The translations under genes and the position numbers were made by a program. From Crotophaga sulcirostris (taxonomy: Eukaryota; Chordata; Aves; Cuculiformes; Crotophagidae), in contig VYZB01000525.1 of assembly GCA_013397455.1 (NCBI GenBank), forward strand, positions 124,001 to 188,000: DNA of 64,000 nt, read 5' to 3'. The notes beneath the pieces are model-generated. The model was not told the DNA's origin, searched no databases, and saw nothing but the letters and a program-made list of their open reading frames with translations. Of the stretch, positions 47,698-61,000 are shown piece by piece; positions within the stretch are counted from its first letter, which is position 1, and every line of letters begins with the position of its first letter.

Positions 47698-50600
47698 TGC
47701 TCCAAAGGTTCCAATTTAGGAAACAAAAGAACAAAAGCATTCTGTTTATTTTAAAGGTAACTTCATAACACATTCAGTTATCCACAAAAGTATTCATGGT
47801 TTTAATAATATTCTTTCCCGTACTGCCTTTGGAACTCAAATTTATACTTCATAATACTTACAGCTCTGTTAAATGCTGATGCAGATAAGGAATTTGGAAA
47901 AAGCAGCTATTACTAGACCATTATAAATGCTAAAGATGTTTGACAAAGCTGAAGTTTATTCTAAAATGAAATATTCTCATTGTTGACTATAGGATTAATT
48001 TTCTCAGCATTTTGCATAGCTTTCAAATTATGCCTTCACAAATCAGACAGTTTTAAGTTGAACAACATCCACACAAATCGCCTAAACTGCTCCTAATATT
48101 GACATGTGTTTAATGAGGTCTCTAGCTTGTGCGTAACGGATATGGAAATGCCTCACACATCATCTAATGTAGGTCTGCATGAGACAAATCCCGTTTGGTT
48201 TACATCAGTCATAGGAGTGGCATAGCACAAAATTACAACTCTACAGCTTGATCTCAGAAGCTATTTTCTACAGGCAACTATTAAACAAAACCACAAATAC
48301 ACTGCAGTGTTTAAGTACCACAGGTCCAAAGTGCAGTGTAGGTACTTTTCTTAAAATAACAATACATTTTAACATATCTTTTGGCCATCAGAAAGTCAAA
48401 CTTTGTTAGTTACAGATTCAATAGCAAAATTTAACAGGAAAAAAACAGACTCGAAAAAGTCATCATGTGATCTGGCTGGAACATGAGGTTAGAGCCACTA
48501 TGTGAACCTGTAAACTGCAACCATTAGATCACTGGAAAAATTGCATTAGTATGAATGGATTTCTTGCACTGTTAATCTAGGACTCTGCATAGTTGTTTCT
48601 CGCAAATTGTACTGAGAACAGAGTTAGTTTAACAGAGAGGGCTCAAAGTCTTCCCAAGAGATTTATCAGACTGGTAGTATTTGCTGAGCCACTGAGGTAA
48701 TTCATTGGTGCAAACAGTATCACATTCTCTTAAGTTTCATCTTGCTATTGCATACTCAGAAGTTTTTTGCTTTAATGCTGTATTTATTTTTCTATACCAA
48801 ACTTGTCATCTTTTCTGAAATTATCATCTTTAGTGGAGAAAGCCATCACTTCATTTTTAAATATTCAACAGGCTCTTGGAAATCAAGAAATTGGCTTTGA
48901 ATTTTCAGTAAATAATTAGTATTAAAAAAACCAGTTCTAAAGTTTAAAAACACTAAATGCATCTTAAATCTCTTGTCTTCAGGTAGACTGAAGTAACTTA
49001 GCTTTCTCTGTTTAAACTTGAAAGCAGTAGGCAAGTCATAACATAGAAATCTAAACATGCCTTTTTTGCATTTATGCAGGTTTCCTCTACCTCAGTACTT
49101 ATCTTCTGGATGAACGCTGAGATCTGGTGTCCACCTTTGCTTTACTGAATCTCTAAATAATTAAGCTCGACACTCAGTTGGCCAAAATATATGTTAAAAT
49201 GTATTGTTATTTTAAGAACTGTACCTGCTCTGTACTTCAGACTTGTGGTATGTAAGAATCACTCCAGCATATTTGTGGCTTGTAAGCTAGCTGTAAAATA
49301 GCTAAAATTCAACTTCTTGTTCTAAGTTCTTAAACTAGTAAATAAAAAGTTTATATTTATCAGTTGTCAATAAAAATTCCTTTAGTAAAATCTAAAATCT
49401 CAAATTCTGATAAATTCAGTACTTCAAGTTGTCTACCAGGGCCTGCTATCAATTCTTGTAAGAGGCACTCGCAAAACAAGTCTGATAATCTGATTTTAAA
49501 CTCCACAACTGATGTCCTTCCCCAAATCCCAGTTCTGTTTGGAACAGACAAGTAATCCCATTACTTCACACACAGGTACACAATCATCATCTTGAGATGT
49601 GTATAAAAGAAGTATAAAGGACATCAAGAATTGCCAGCTGCTTTAAGTCTTCACCCTGATCAGCAGTCACTGAATGTATGAACTCAAATGGAGAAAACTT
49701 ATCAGTTTTACATGCTTAAGTGGACACGGTCACTTCAGTGTTCAGAGATCCTTTTGCAGATGAGGTACCCTCAGATAACCTAACGCAGGTTGCCTTCCTG
49801 GACCACGCGTATGTCTCCAGTCTTTAGGTTGCTTATGCTCTCTAGTCCCGTATTTCTCTCCACAGACATAACAGTACACACTACCCAATCCATATTTCCT
49901 TTTCCACCTAAAAATACTCGCATCCTATACTCCTGTAAGTCCACCTCCTCCATGTCCAGCTTCCAGCAGAGGCAGCTCCTTGAATACTCTCAAACTCCAG
50001 ACCTTGCACTTGACGCTTAGGAAAAAAAACTGCGACTTCCCTATAGCTCTTTAAAAATGGCAAGGCAGCCTGGACTGCCCTGGAAGAAAGGAATCTTTCT
50101 ACCAGCCACTTGCAGCTGTGGATTATGGAAAAAAACCTGTAGTTTTAATCATCAGAAACAAAGCAAAGAGTTTTTCCAGATCTTGAATCAAAACACAAAG
50201 AGAGATTTAAGATTTACTAAGGATAATATGAAGACCAAAATAAATATAACAGAAAGGAGCTTGAATTAGAAGATGATTTGGGGTTTTTCCCCATCTGTAA
50301 AACGCACAGTGAGGAAAAGGCAGGAGAGGAGAATGCAAGTGCGCTCAGGATAAACAGACATTCTAGGGGGACTCCAGGGCTACCTCCACAGCTCCTGCTA
50401 AGCCCTAATCAATTTCTCAATAATTCAGAGAAGGTCTTCAGCAGACACCCAGGCACAGCTCTCTATTATGTCTTCTTGCAAAAATGAGTGAAGTTTTACC
50501 TTTAATGCTTTTATAGTAGAATTTGAAAGGTAAGGAAAAAAAATTTCTTCATAGAAACATAACCTGCACCTTTATTTAATTTTTATTATTATTACTTTTA

Positions 50601-51694
50601 CTGAGCTTACTGCAATTCAAATCTTTCCTAGCCTACTTAAACATTTTATGAACTGTAATGCCGAAGCCAGATACTGTGTTATCCACTGAATAAAAATACC
50701 CCTCCTTGTCTTGAAAGGGGGCAGAACATTTCCAGAAAATTTTACACCTACTGAAATTCTGCTTTCAGCTTAGGGACAGACTACAAGCTATTATATATAT
50801 ATATGCAAATAAGGAGAGCAATAACACTTTTCATTTTCCATCTTAATTAAACTGATCTGCTGCTTCTTCTGGTTGCTTCAGTTAGCAAATGCCCTCTGTG
50901 GCAGGGCTGCAACAGCAGCTGCAGCACTGGGCAGAGTGCATGTGACAGCCTGACCTGCAGGCACTCCAGCACCTGGGAGCTTTCCTGTTTGCTTTGGAGG
51001 GAGGGAAGAGAGAGGAGAGTTACTACTGGCAGCCAGTCAAGGATTTCTCCAGGGAAGAGGAACATACTTATTTCCCAAGCATGGCTCTTCGGCAGCAGCT
51101 GCTGGCAAACACAGCCCCTCCAGTTGTCCTCTCAAACAAGGCAATGCCACCCAGGCTAAGGACACGTTCTGTGGTCTCCCTGAAGCCAGACCACCCAGGG
51201 ATTCTGCGCGCAGGGTTAATCATAAAGGCAGGAACTGGAAGCTGGCATGCTCTCCAGCACTGCTCCTGTTAGACTCACATGATCAATACCACAGCATCTC
51301 AGACAAAAGTAGATGGTTCACAAAGCAGTATGCCATTTTGGGAATGGCACCCCAAACGTTTCACAAGCTATGATAGAAGGTTAATAATAAAACCAGGAAT
51401 GAGCTCAAACAGCTCATTTTCAACGTGATAGTGAATTCAAATTGTAGTGCATAAAGCGTATCAAATTGTGTGCAAATGCTCAGTAGCATTCATAGCTATG
51501 AAACAGCATTCAGTCACAGGCTGCAGTCAGCAGTGCCAAAATGTTAACAGCTGAACCTGGAACTGAAAAACCTCAAGTTGGGGATAGTGAGCAGCGATCA
51601 GTGGTTTTTGTAACAGGCTATTGGAATGTAAGCTTTTCCACTTCCATGATTCAAGTAACTTCAAACGGCCTGATACACTGTCAAAACTAACAGC
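47698..51694 (-). other. MAPK8: MAPK8 intron 1, segment after the CR1 copy
   Basis: AT-rich intron sequence without recognised repeats or exons. A TA-run (about 50791-50804) and candidate AATAAA signals on the - strand near 50573-50590 are present. Those signals lie downstream of the exon-like segment at 51695-51949. Confidence 0.7.
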
Positions 51695-51949
51695 TCAGAG
51701 GTTGTTTAACAGTAAGGAAAGACCCATGACTGGCAGCAACAAAATGAAGATGGTAACCAGCAGAATACTGTGATACTGGCGTTTCTCTAGCAATAGGTAG
51801 TCGAACATCACATCCAAACGTGTAGAAAGCTGTGAAATCAATTCCTGTTGTTGAACAGTGGTCCAGCTGAACTGTTTCCTAGTGCCTGCTCGGCCAGCTG
51901 GCACAGACAGGACCACCAAAGCTCCAGCAGCGATTCCATTCACTGCTCC
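51695..51949 (-). CDS. unidentified candidate terminal exon, tail-anchored membrane protein-like
   Basis: An open segment of 84 codons ending in TGA, directly after a splice-acceptor-like TGTGCTTTGCAG. It starts GAVNGIAAGALVVLSV, followed by a basic linker (AGTRKQ). Next comes an amphipathic helix (QQQELISQLSTRLDVMFDYL), charged residues (LEKRQYH) and a strongly hydrophobic C-terminal stretch (SILLVTIFILLLPVMGLSLL) ending NNL. That layout is typical of tail-anchored membrane proteins. No suitable in-frame ATG precedes it; an in-frame TGA lies 12 codons upstream of the acceptor, so an upstream exon would be needed. I did not recognise the protein or find a convincing upstream exon. It could be a nested gene's last exon, a pseudogene remnant or chance. 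Confidence 0.3.
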   Translation of the reverse strand, partial: GAVNGIAAGALVVLSVPAGRAGTRKQFSWTTVQQQELISQLSTRLDVMFDYLLLEKRQYHSILLVTIFILLLPVMGLSLLLNNL

Positions 51950-54900
51950 CTGCAAAGCACAGGAGAGGCCAACATGTCTACTTCACACCACATTTTCCTC
52001 AGAAGCTCAAAGGATGCATTTATGCAAACCCAATACCAAACAGTAATATTTTCTAGAGTGGTTTAAGAAAATGCTACTCCTCAACGGGGATCAGCAGCAC
52101 CAACTTCAAACGCTGAACCTCCCATCACAACTTCTGCACACCCTCTGTATAAAAAACAATATTAACTGCTACACGCATTTCTAGAGAGAATTCTCATATT
52201 GTGAATTATCTCCTGCAAACATCCTAAACCGGACAATCAATACAATTTCTGCTGCTTGCACAGCAGGAAAAATAAAGAACCGAGTAACAAATGCACACGA
52301 ACAGTAAATTACTCACAACCGATACATGTTTTGCAGTGATTCTCTTTTCAAAAGAGACATTTTTCTGCTTTTTATCAATAAAGCTCTTATTGAGAGGATT
52401 TCACTTAATCCACCTTCCTACTTTTGGACCTCAGTTTCTCTGCACTCTAAACTATTGTCACTTAATGCCAGTCTGTAAGCTGCAGTCCTTCCTTTACAAA
52501 AAATATTAGCATATAGTGCTCAATCATCAAGAGTTAAGGTACTGTTTGTTAATCGTGCACAGGCAATAAAAAAGACCACCACAAAGCACAGGAAAAAAAC
52601 AAATGGGACTGCATGTTTCTATTTGGTCAGTGATACTCAGTCTTATCTTCCCTTTATAGCCACTAAAACTGCCGGTAACAGAAGAAAATAACCACAGACA
52701 GGTTTAGGTCCTGCCTTGCAATTAGGTGAAAAACGTTATGGACACCTGTAGCTCTAACTCTGTAACATGGGAACCTGAAGCAAAACAAAAATAAGATTCA
52801 GAAAACAAAAGAATGAGAAGATAGCATGGTCTAAAAATCAGGTTTCCAGTAGCCTAAAGGCAACGAAAGAAAGAAGGCTAAGTGAATGTCCACTGTCAGC
52901 TCACTGAAAAGATGTGAAAAAATCTGTGCTTATCTACCACACCTTCAGCTATCTCCCTCTCTTCCAAGGAAGCAGGGAAGTCTCCTGGTTTGTGGCAGGG
53001 GAAAGGAAATGTGACACTACTTCATCAGCCATGAATATTAATCACTTGGTGCTACCTGGATTTCCTGGCTCTGGAATACATTTTTTTAGAAAGGTATATA
53101 TTCTGAACACAAAGTGATCCCTAGAGAGCCACGAACGTAAGCATTTAAAACATCCTGAAATCTGTAGTAAGAGTTCAAGATTTACCCAAACTTTATCTGA
53201 GGTTTACGAGTTGATTTTGGTGATAGTCAAATCAGCTTCACTCACCCAAATAAACAACAAATAAGACAGCAGTACACACAACCTCGCAGCACTTCTCATA
53301 GTCACCACAGTTCCTTTAAATGACCAGTACCTCAGCACAGCTGCTCTAGAATGCCTGTGCATCCCCTCTACTAAGTCCTCAGCTGTGGTCAATAGCACTT
53401 ATTTAACACACATATCCACACCAAGTTACACATTACTTCTGCTTTAGTTTATTACAGTGACACTCATGGTATTCTGTACTACACATATTCGAGGGGTTTG
53501 TATTTTGTGATAAGGGTATATATGACACAGAGGTTAACACAGGAGGCTGCACAGTGAAATGATGTATTTTTAATGGAATATACAGCTGAGTTTCTCTATT
53601 CTTCAACCCTTTTTTTTTTAAGAAGTGATTAGACATCACCAGAGACTAAGATAAATGTCTTCCTCTCTAAAATAGGTTTTAGATTCACATGCCAGTAGGA
53701 TGTAAATGAAGAGGCAGACAGGCTGCAGCACGCAATACTGAAAAGCCTGTAAACTGGCATTTCTAACACTGAAGATTCTCACCCTAAATTTCCTCTCAAT
53801 TATTTTTTATGGACTCGTGAACTGCAGCTTCAATTAATCACAAAAAAAATTTAATAGGTAGTATTTTTCTAGAACAAGCATTATCAGAATGAATACTGCT
53901 ACATCTACAAAAAAATTATCACTTTGCAAACACACTGCTGTGCTACATTTTATCAGAGAGTGTCTCTACAGCTTCTTCAGTGTAATGTTTCACGAAGCTC
54001 CACTGCAGATGGTTCCATGATGAATCGTATTATCACAATATATGAAGTAACACTTTGCCAACTGTCTCTTGTAGGACAGTTTTGCCACAGAAATCACAAA
54101 CCAGAGCGGCTCCATCAAAAGAAAACTTCTGTAATTCTTCAGTTTGGCAAAGAAGCTGTTATGACAGCAGATTAAAAGATTATTCTTAGCAAAACTCTCT
54201 TTTTCAGAAATAATAGGATAAGACAAGGATCTGCCAATTCCTTAATCCTTTTTCAAATAAAAGATTAATCAAAAGGAAGGGGGGGTGGGAGGGGTGGGGT
54301 GGGGAAATCAGGTTAAACATTTCTTTAAAAAGCTTAAAGTATTCAGTTTTATGGTAGTCACTATATTTTTTTTTACAATGTTTTTAAAATCCAAATTCAG
54401 TGAACATTCAGTCACACAAGACTTCAAAAAGCTGTCCCATTTTAAGTACCAAATTTAATTGTACCAGAAGTGCAATCTGAATGTATGCTGCTGGAGCCAG
54501 GAAACAGGTTAAAAATCTCACTCAAACCACAATCCTGCCAAATAACTGTGACTACTGCATTCAAGGGAATGCTATTCTGTAGTGCTTTATATACCTCCCT
54601 TTTGTGCACATGACATGGTCTGTTCAACTTTTTCAAGTACCTGAAAAAGTTTAACCAAAATCTAACTTGAAATTCATGAGAACCAACAATTTATCTTGGC
54701 ACTGTACTATTTCAGCTAACTGCCTAAGGGACTGTTACTTCTAACCACACCACAAAAAATTGCCTGCATATGCTCTGCTCATCCAATGACCACCGGCAAA
54801 ACAGTAATACAAAATAAACAAGCAAACAATCAGCAAAGTAAACTGGTAAAACTGACTCAAGCATTTCAATGAGATCTTCACAATGCAGATCCATTCCAGG

Positions 54901-57329
54901 ATTACTCTGTGGTAGGAGGAAATGATTCTTCTTTAACCTCTTCTTGTAGGGAAAGATGTAGTATCTGGAAGCTAAATGTTTCAACAGAAGAAACAGATCA
55001 AAAGATTCTCTGATTCTTTTAAAGGGCACAAGCAAACAAAAGACATCAAGTGACCTAAAACACTCAGAAAGTACCAATGATGAAGAGGAAAACAGCTACA
55101 GAACATTAGAGGAAGCAAAACTGCATAACTGCTGGGAAAAAAGAAAGTTTTCAGAATGTTTTAGGACTACATTTAGAATTACATCAGTAGTTCCAAAAAA
55201 AAAAAATTTAAAAAAATCTTAAAACATTTTAACTTTAAATCCCAGTTACAAAAACTTAGAATCCAATTATGAATGTGCTACTTTGACTAATTCATGCATT
55301 TATCTGTTAAGTACAAGCAGATTAATGTGCTATGAAATCCTATCTAAAGCATTTGGCATAAAATACCTCAGTAACAAGAGCATTAGAATGGAACAAAAAA
55401 CTCCAAAACGTATTACAACCTCAGTACTGGCAATTCCTTTACAGATACCACCTCTAACACAGGACAGTACTTTGCACAATAATTCACCAAGAGTGGGAAG
55501 GAAGGTTGTACATTTCAAAATAAAGGCTTTACTTTCTAGGTAGTTTGTAAGAAACTGCACCAATCTACAGGATTCATTACTAGCAGCAACAGAGTTTGTT
55601 CCATTGTCCCATTTCTCTTGGACTTCAGTGGTGCCCGATGCTCTGTCCAGCAAAAAATTCCTAAGACAGAAGTTCCCAAACTAGGGAGAGCTTGAAAATT
55701 CCCATTCTTTAAACAAGAGCAAAAAAAAAAAAACAACGTCAGAAGTACTGCTGTGCACCACATGCTGGTGAGAAAATTTCTGACGAAAAATAAGAAGAAT
55801 TTCAAATAAAATAAATGGAGAATAAGAGTACCTCTAGTGACACCAGGATTTTCTGATCTCCCCACAATTCCATGCCAATATTAATGAAAGTCCTTTATCT
55901 CCAACATAAGCATATAAGAAACTGAACTGTCTTTTTTCCCCCCATCTTGAAATACAAGTGGCACAAGAATCTTGCCATGCTTCAATTTAAAAAAACAGCA
56001 ACAGAAACTCGAGCTATCGTTTGGCGAGGAGGAGCAGCAAATGTGTAAATGAAAGTCACTGGCTGTTGGAAGGCTTCACTGCTCATTAAATGAACCACTG
56101 TCACACACAAAGACCTACTGTCTGTCTCCTGGGTACTCACTCCAGGCACTAAATGAAATAAATTAACTCAGCCCACGCCATTCTAATAAAGCTTTTTAAG
56201 ACATGTTATTACCCTTCCTACTCTAAAGGTCACCAGGATGATTCTCATAACCCAAAATCTTTGCACAATGAAAGACCAAGAATTTATCACTGCTCAGCAT
56301 GTCAACCATGGCATTCACTTTCATCATTTCCACAGTAAAATTTAAGACTAGGATTACATGCTAGAAACTATGCTTGTACTTTAATACGTGAGATTCTGCA
56401 AGTATGCATCATATCTACTACTACTGTTAACCTCGCTCCAACATAATCTTAGGCATTAAAGCTATTCATCTAGAATTGTAGGGATGAGCCTTTCCCACAG
56501 AATTCTATCTTGGAGTCACACCTGATCAGCTGTGTTCACATTTGATTACTACAGACTCAGCCCCCAGAACAGCTGCTTTCCCAAGAAGCAAAATAGTCAC
56601 AGTGGATTGTAACTTTCTATTCTGCTCACCTCCCTTTCCAAGATTTCACTTTAGCTTCATTAAATGAGCAAACACATAAGAATTAACAATAACAAATGAG
56701 CTGCAGGATGCTGTGTTCTGGAGGCAGCACAAGCATTGAGGACAACAGCACAGACAGATTTATGGACCTGCCACAGCTCTTTTTTGTAGCTTTCTTTTTC
56801 CTAGTCTTACTACCCCTCTGCAGTTATGAGCCACTATTGTGATAAACTGGGAATCAGTGCTGATTTGCTCCACTAAGTCACTTCCTGGAGTAACAACACT
56901 CCAGGTAAGCCTAAAGAACAATTACCCACCCAACAGAATATCAAAGCCACACACAGCGCCAACATGCTCCTGCTACAGAAAGTAAGACCTGGACAAACTT
57001 CAGCTGGCTACCAGGCTGCTTACTGCAGGCCGTTCCTTTAAGGATGGGGTATTACGTTCATCACAGTGATCACAGGCATGACAGCTACCATAACCTTTTT
57101 TTGTCCTTTATGCTAGCCTGCAAGCACTTCTGGCCTAGTCAGCTGGAAAGTTCAATGCATGGCAGAGAAATGCCAGTATTGCCACCAGCAGACCTGAATG
57201 AAGATGCTTATCGCATCTCATTACTTTTCCCTCCATTTCTAACACAGTTCTGAGCAGCCTTGTTTATCTACATCACCACACCAACTTCCTCAAGCTACTT
57301 CAAAACCAAGGTTTTCAAACTCTTTGAAC
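51950..57329 (-). other. MAPK8: MAPK8 intron 1, central segment
   Basis: Mostly AT-rich, non-coding. It contains a G-quadruplex motif at 54279-54304 and several A-runs (55198-55216, 55719-55733). ORFs up to about 117 codons on the - strand (54724-55077) show no domain features. No repeats were recognised. Confidence 0.7.
54279..54304 (+). other. G-quadruplex-forming motif
   Basis: Five G-runs of 7, 3, 4, 4 and 4 bases separated by single T or A bases. This fits the G3+N1-7 rule with the shortest possible loops. The G-rich strand is the + strand, antisense to MAPK8. Confidence 0.85.
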
Positions 57330-58030
57330 AACAGAATGATAATACAGCTTGAAAGCAACCTCCAGAGATCATCTACCTGCTCAAAATGGGTAGATTTTAA
57401 AATTTATAATTGTATCAGGCTACTCTGGAACTTGTCCAGTTGAAAGTCTCCACGGACACAGATTTTATGGCCCCTCTACGCTCTTGGTGCAGCACTTGCC
57501 AATTCCCACACATCAAGACAATCCCATCATGCCCTACTGAAATTTCCATTCTTGCATCCTGTGACCACAGACTCATCTTTTCACTGTGCACTTCTGAGGG
57601 TAAAGTAGCTCTGTCATCTCTAGAAGTTCTTGTTTAAAGGTGATTAAATACAGCAATTACATTCTCCCTGGCCTCCTTTCTCTCAGGTTGCAAACCCAGT
57701 TCCTCCTCCACCCTCAGGTGCTCCAGTCCCCAGACATCTCAGCAACCCAGTGCTGGACTCCCTCCAGTTTGTCTCTTTCAGACAAGGTGCGTACGTGCGG
57801 CCTACTGGGCAGCTGGAGTTCCACAGCCAAACAGTTTCTTCCCACAATTCCTTCCCTGTACCTGATGGCCAGGCTCTTTCTAATGCAGTCCAGTAACTTA
57901 TTAGCCTTGAGGGCTACCAAAGCACACTGCTGACTCCTGGTCAGCTTTTCATTCATCAGGAGCTCCAGGTCCTCTTCTGCAAGATGTGCTGCCCAGTCAG
58001 CACCTCCCAGCAATAGACAGCAGAAGGATC
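57330..58030 (-). mobile_element. CR1 LINE, older copy, - strand
   Basis: The left end reads CTTGAAAGCAACCTCCAGAG then ATCATCTA, the reverse complement of a CR1 3' end. Further right are CR1-like stretches such as TGATGGCCAGGCTCTTTCTA and CAGGAGCTCCAGGTCCTCTT. It is much more diverged than the copy at 47.1 kb. The internal stretch 57400-57640 is poorly recognisable. Confidence 0.8.
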
Positions 58031-61000
58031 ATTTTTCATTTTATGCATCTACGTGCATACAGACTCCACACATCTACAGAACTGGGCACTTCCATGACTT
58101 GGAGATCAGAGTGAGAAATACAATACCTAATGTTCACCCTTCTTATTTCAAAACAATCAGAAGAGCAGACTGGAGATATTTCAGTTTTTATTCAGCAGAC
58201 TAAGATACAAGGTAAATATCTGAATGGACACAGACTACAATGATGGGAACACACATTTTAGCCATAGTTTGGAGCTAAAACAGTAAATATCAGGTTACGA
58301 CATTTTCATGCATGCTTTTAAGGTACCTAGTGAAAAAAAGAAAGCTCAGTATAATGTCAACATAATTAAGTAACAGGAGGTTATCAGAATTCTGTTTTGT
58401 TGTTTGTGAGGTTTTCTGGGGGCGTTTTCTGATGAGGTTTTTTGTCGTTGTTTTTAAATACTCAAAATCAATAATTCCAGTGAACAGGATTTCCAGAAGA
58501 ATGAATGTTTACCTTTTTGTTTTAAGTATACACACATATGAACACATATACACTATTTCCTTTCTTTGCAACACAAGAGACCATTAAGTTAAAGTATATT
58601 TTCTGCCACTCACCATTTTAGCATTAGTCTACAATATCCAACTAAGAATGATTAGTAAGCATCCTGTCCACATATCAAGCAGTATTTATCTAACAATAAA
58701 ACTGACAATATGGGCAACAACTATGAGGTTTATTTTAGCATCAAGCTTACAGGCAAACATTTTGGACAGAAACAGAATCAAGGATTAGGTTTTAATCGCT
58801 TAGAGGAAAAAAGCATCTACATTTAAGAAGATATGTATTGCTATTAATTATAAGCTTGCTACGTCATTATCTCACATAAAGAAAAATAAAGGTCTTAGAA
58901 AATCTTACAAAAATATTTTTACAAAATAAATAAGAGTCGAAGTAACAGTACTACATAAACAGCTGGCTGGACAGTTCTCCACGCCAATCTGATTCAACAT
59001 AAATAATGGATGTCATTCTCACAGTTTGATGCAGTCAACTTCAGTCTCTTGGAGGAGTTCTCACCCAAAGGCTTTGCAAATTCTACAGCAGAAGCAGACA
59101 CGAGTTCAGTGTTGGCTGTATGATAAGCTGGAGTGTTCTTTATGCTACACAGAATGGCAGAGCCTTCCAGCTCACAAAAGGAAGCTCGCGACCACATGCT
59201 TGGTGTGCTCCCTGAGCTCACACATTGAAGTTCACATCAAGGAAATCTTAAGTTATATTTTAAAAGTATTCAACAATTCCAACTGTTATTTATTTCAGTT
59301 TCTGTGACTTAGTTCTTCAAATTCCAGGATATAACCTTAATTGAAGATTATAGCAATAAGCGTAGCTATGCATGATACTTATTTCCATAAATTTCAAGCC
59401 AATGTATTTGCAACATACTGCACCCATCACCAAGTCATCACTAATTTCTCAGCATCATTTTCAAATTCCTCCAAGACAGCACAATTCCTAAAAATATCAC
59501 CATTCACTAAGAAGGCTACAGTTTTGCCACAGGACAAGCGTGTACAGATGAACAGTACTAATAAAATACCACTAAGTATCTAGTAAATACAAACAACTTG
59601 GAAAACTACTCATTGATCTACATGCGCAGTCCCAGATTTTGAATATAAGCTGGGACACAAAAAGAGTAGAGTATTTCAAGCTTTTTTAATAAACTTCATG
59701 TATTACTGAGATATAATAATAAGCCGGGAAAAGCTACAGTAAGGGAAGTTTTGAACACTGAATTAAAAGCTGCCTCTTTCAAGCAGAATAACCTAAGACA
59801 AATGCTCCATACTGGTGAAGTACCACAAAAGAAAAATGAGCGTTTGCATTCCTACATGTAAAACACAGTCCTAAAATAGTAAATATTCTCTTCTTCACAA
59901 ACATTGTATTTAAAGAAAGAGGAAAACACAGTTATCAGCACTTTCCTGCCTCAGTCGAAAAATTTCCAGGTTGTTTTATTTAAGGGCCCCTACTGATATC
60001 ACACATATGCTTTGAAACAATTAATACAGCTAGATGTGGAAGGCAATGTCCATCCACACAGAAGTTGTGAGTTAGTAACCTCTAGACCATCTACAGTGCA
60101 TTCAAAAAACCAAAACAGACATCTTGTTCAGAATGCTTTTCAGTAATAGCAGTAGAAGACCAAGTCTGCAAACGTATCTTTAAACAAGCACTTCAAGATA
60201 AAAGGTTTGCCCATTTCCATCAGTTTAGGCTTCCAGCAATCACTACTTGATCTGTGAACACACACGATTGATGGCAATCCCCAACAAATCAGCATCCTTG
60301 TCTTCCAACCTTGGAATGGCATAGCTGTTTGTTCAGACACATAAGGGAACTAACAGACCAACAGGAAGATATTTTTCAGCTGGATCGGTTAGCTCCTTGA
60401 TCTATTTGCCACACAGCAGCTGGCAAGAAGGAACAGCAGGTAAGAGAAACTGCATAAGCAAGGTAGCCACTGCACATGAAGCTGTAAGCGTTTATATTTC
60501 TAAACCATCACAAAACTGCTCTGAAAACTCTAGGACTTTATCAACCAAATATCTTTCACTGACGCTATAGTCACTATTAAAAAGAACGTATGCAAGTAAA
60601 AGTGACTGCTGCTGCATTTTCATACAAACATACCTTGTAATGGAGCAATGAATGCCTCTCTAAATATAGTTTATCTTTTCATGAGGCTAGCCAGAAAGGG
60701 CCTTTATCAAATTTAAAGATGAATTGTCATCATCATTTAAATGAGGGGACTCTTGAAAGATTTAAGAATCTGAGCAAAGATTGTTTTTCAAAATTCATAT
60801 CTGAATTGCAGTGAATTTCACAGCAGGCACACAATACAAGTAGTCTCAACTGGATTTTAAAAGAGTTTAAAAGCCATGAGTTCTTTCCTTAACATAAACA
60901 GAGGCCTGTTTCTGCAGGTTTGGAATTAAGGACTAAGAGTTTGGGGTTTTTTTCAAGGAAACATTTATAGTAATAAAATACATTTAGCCTTTATTAAAAA

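Noticed and set aside
54724..55077. 117-codon - strand ORF considered as upstream exon of the 51.7-kb candidate
   Set aside because: It contains an ATG start (MDLHCEDLIEMLESVL) followed by a possible but poor donor (GTTTAC). No sequence evidence links the two segments.
57714..58013. Open frames on both strands at 57.7-58.0 kb
   Set aside because: They fall inside a decayed CR1 copy.
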